A stretch of DNA of 64,000 nucleotides from positions 1 through 64,000 of the forward strand of contig CALOFW010000005.1 in NCBI GenBank assembly GCA_942492715.1, given 5' to 3'. Every line of letters starts with the position of its first letter. Within the stretch, counting starts at the first letter, position 1. A program made the translations under genes and the position numbers. The notes below the pieces were generated by a model, which saw nothing but the letters and a program-made list of their open reading frames with translations, was not told the DNA's origin and did no database searches. Positions 63,508 through 64,000 of this stretch are shown in pieces. This DNA is from Sva-07 sp942492715 (GTDB taxonomy: Bacteria; Actinomycetota; Acidimicrobiia; Acidimicrobiales; Ilumatobacteraceae).

Positions 63508-64000
63508 TCAGGCGAGGAGTTCGCGGGCGTGGTCGACGTCGTGCGTCAACTGTGCGATCAACGCATCGACTCCGTCGAACTTGCGCTCGCTGCGCAGGAA
63601 GTGGGCGAAGCGAACCTCGGCCGCCTCGCCGTACAGATCGACGTCGGCATCGAGCAGATGGGCCTCGAGGAGCGATGCATCGGCGTGCTCGTAGAACGTC
63701 GGGCGGCGACCCAGGTTGATCGCGCACGGGTGGACCGAGCCGTCGGGTCGCTCGTACCACCCTGCGTACACGCCGTCGGCAGGCATGCACATCCCGTTCG
63801 GAACGCCCACGTTCGCCGTCGGGAAGCCGAGCAGCCGGCCGCGCTGGTCGCCTTCGAACACGGTGCCCCGCACCTCGTACGGACGGCCGAGCATCGCGTT
63901 GGCGCGAGCGATGTCGCCCCCGGCGAGCGCCCGCCGGATCGCTGTGCTGCTCACCGGCTCGTCGACGCCGTCGCGCCGCGCGACGAGCTGCACCGGTTCG
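63508..64000 (-). CDS. ribF: bifunctional riboflavin kinase/FAD synthetase, partial
   Basis: Only the C-terminal 163 residues are in the window; the gene continues past the right edge. EPVSSTAIRRALAGGDIARA is the end of the FMN adenylyltransferase domain. The riboflavin kinase domain is complete: RGTVFEGDQRGRLLGFPTAN (the GxxxG-R-LGFPTAN signature), ADGVYAGWY, and LEAHLLDADVDLYGE. It makes FMN and FAD from riboflavin in the cytoplasm. Start of the conserved ribF-rpsO-pnp-dapB order. Confidence 0.95.
   Translation of the reverse strand, partial: EPVQLVARRDGVDEPVSSTAIRRALAGGDIARANAMLGRPYEVRGTVFEGDQRGRLLGFPTANVGVPNGMCMPADGVYAGWYERPDGSVHPCAINLGRRPTFYEHADASLLEAHLLDADVDLYGEAAEVRFAHFLRSERKFDGVDALIAQLTHDVDHARELLA

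Overview
This is a high-GC chromosomal window, apparently from an actinobacterium. The best guess is the Ilumatobacter/Acidimicrobiia group: CarD, a DUF222/HNH (13E12-type) protein, a cyclase-ATPase regulator and many TetR and ABC cassettes all fit. This assignment is inference from gene content, not from a marker gene.

The backbone of the right half is a conserved housekeeping series, all on the minus strand and transcribed right to left: ribF (cut by the window edge), rpsO, pnp, dapB, dapA, RNase J, ftsK, rimO, pgsA, cinA, tRNA-Arg, carD. Accessory blocks, mostly on the plus strand, interrupt it: an NMT1/SsuA-type ABC importer between ribF and rpsO; a REP-associated transposase cassette, thiol peroxidase, acyl-CoA synthetase, BrkB-like protein, polar amino-acid ABC importer and flippase-like protein between dapB and dapA; a DUF222/HNH protein, methyltransferase, alcohol dehydrogenase and cyclase-ATPase regulator between RNase J and ftsK; and an SMP-30 lactonase with a decayed oxygenase between ftsK and rimO.

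The left half (about 1-30 kb) is accessory. It holds tRNA-Pro and tRNA-Gly, a decayed tyrosine integrase just downstream of tRNA-Gly, a small coiled-coil gene with a 32-bp-period repeat array upstream, and a DrrAB-type exporter operon with its own TetR and a dehydrogenase. Next come a methyltransferase/TetR divergon around a large palindrome, a toxin-antitoxin remnant, a second integrase remnant, and a SagB-like nitroreductase lipoprotein. A DUF4129-MoxR-DUF58 membrane operon follows. From 19 to 30 kb there is a run of metabolic genes: alpha/beta hydrolase, FKBP, GH3 glycosidase, aminotransferase, P450, sulfatase, beta-hydroxyacid dehydrogenase and an EEP nuclease/phosphatase.

The most interesting system is the REP/RAYT element. 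A Y1/HUH transposase gene (55567-56427) sits between two inverted copies of a perfect palindrome centred on GGGTC-N-GACCC. At least three diverged palindromes with the same core lie elsewhere in the window (30 kb, 57.3 kb, 63.5 kb), each abutting stop codons. Other unexplained structure includes a second hairpin repeat family at 34.1 kb, a tRNA-Arg 3'-half pseudogene next to an intact tRNA-Arg, and several operator-like palindromes over start codons.
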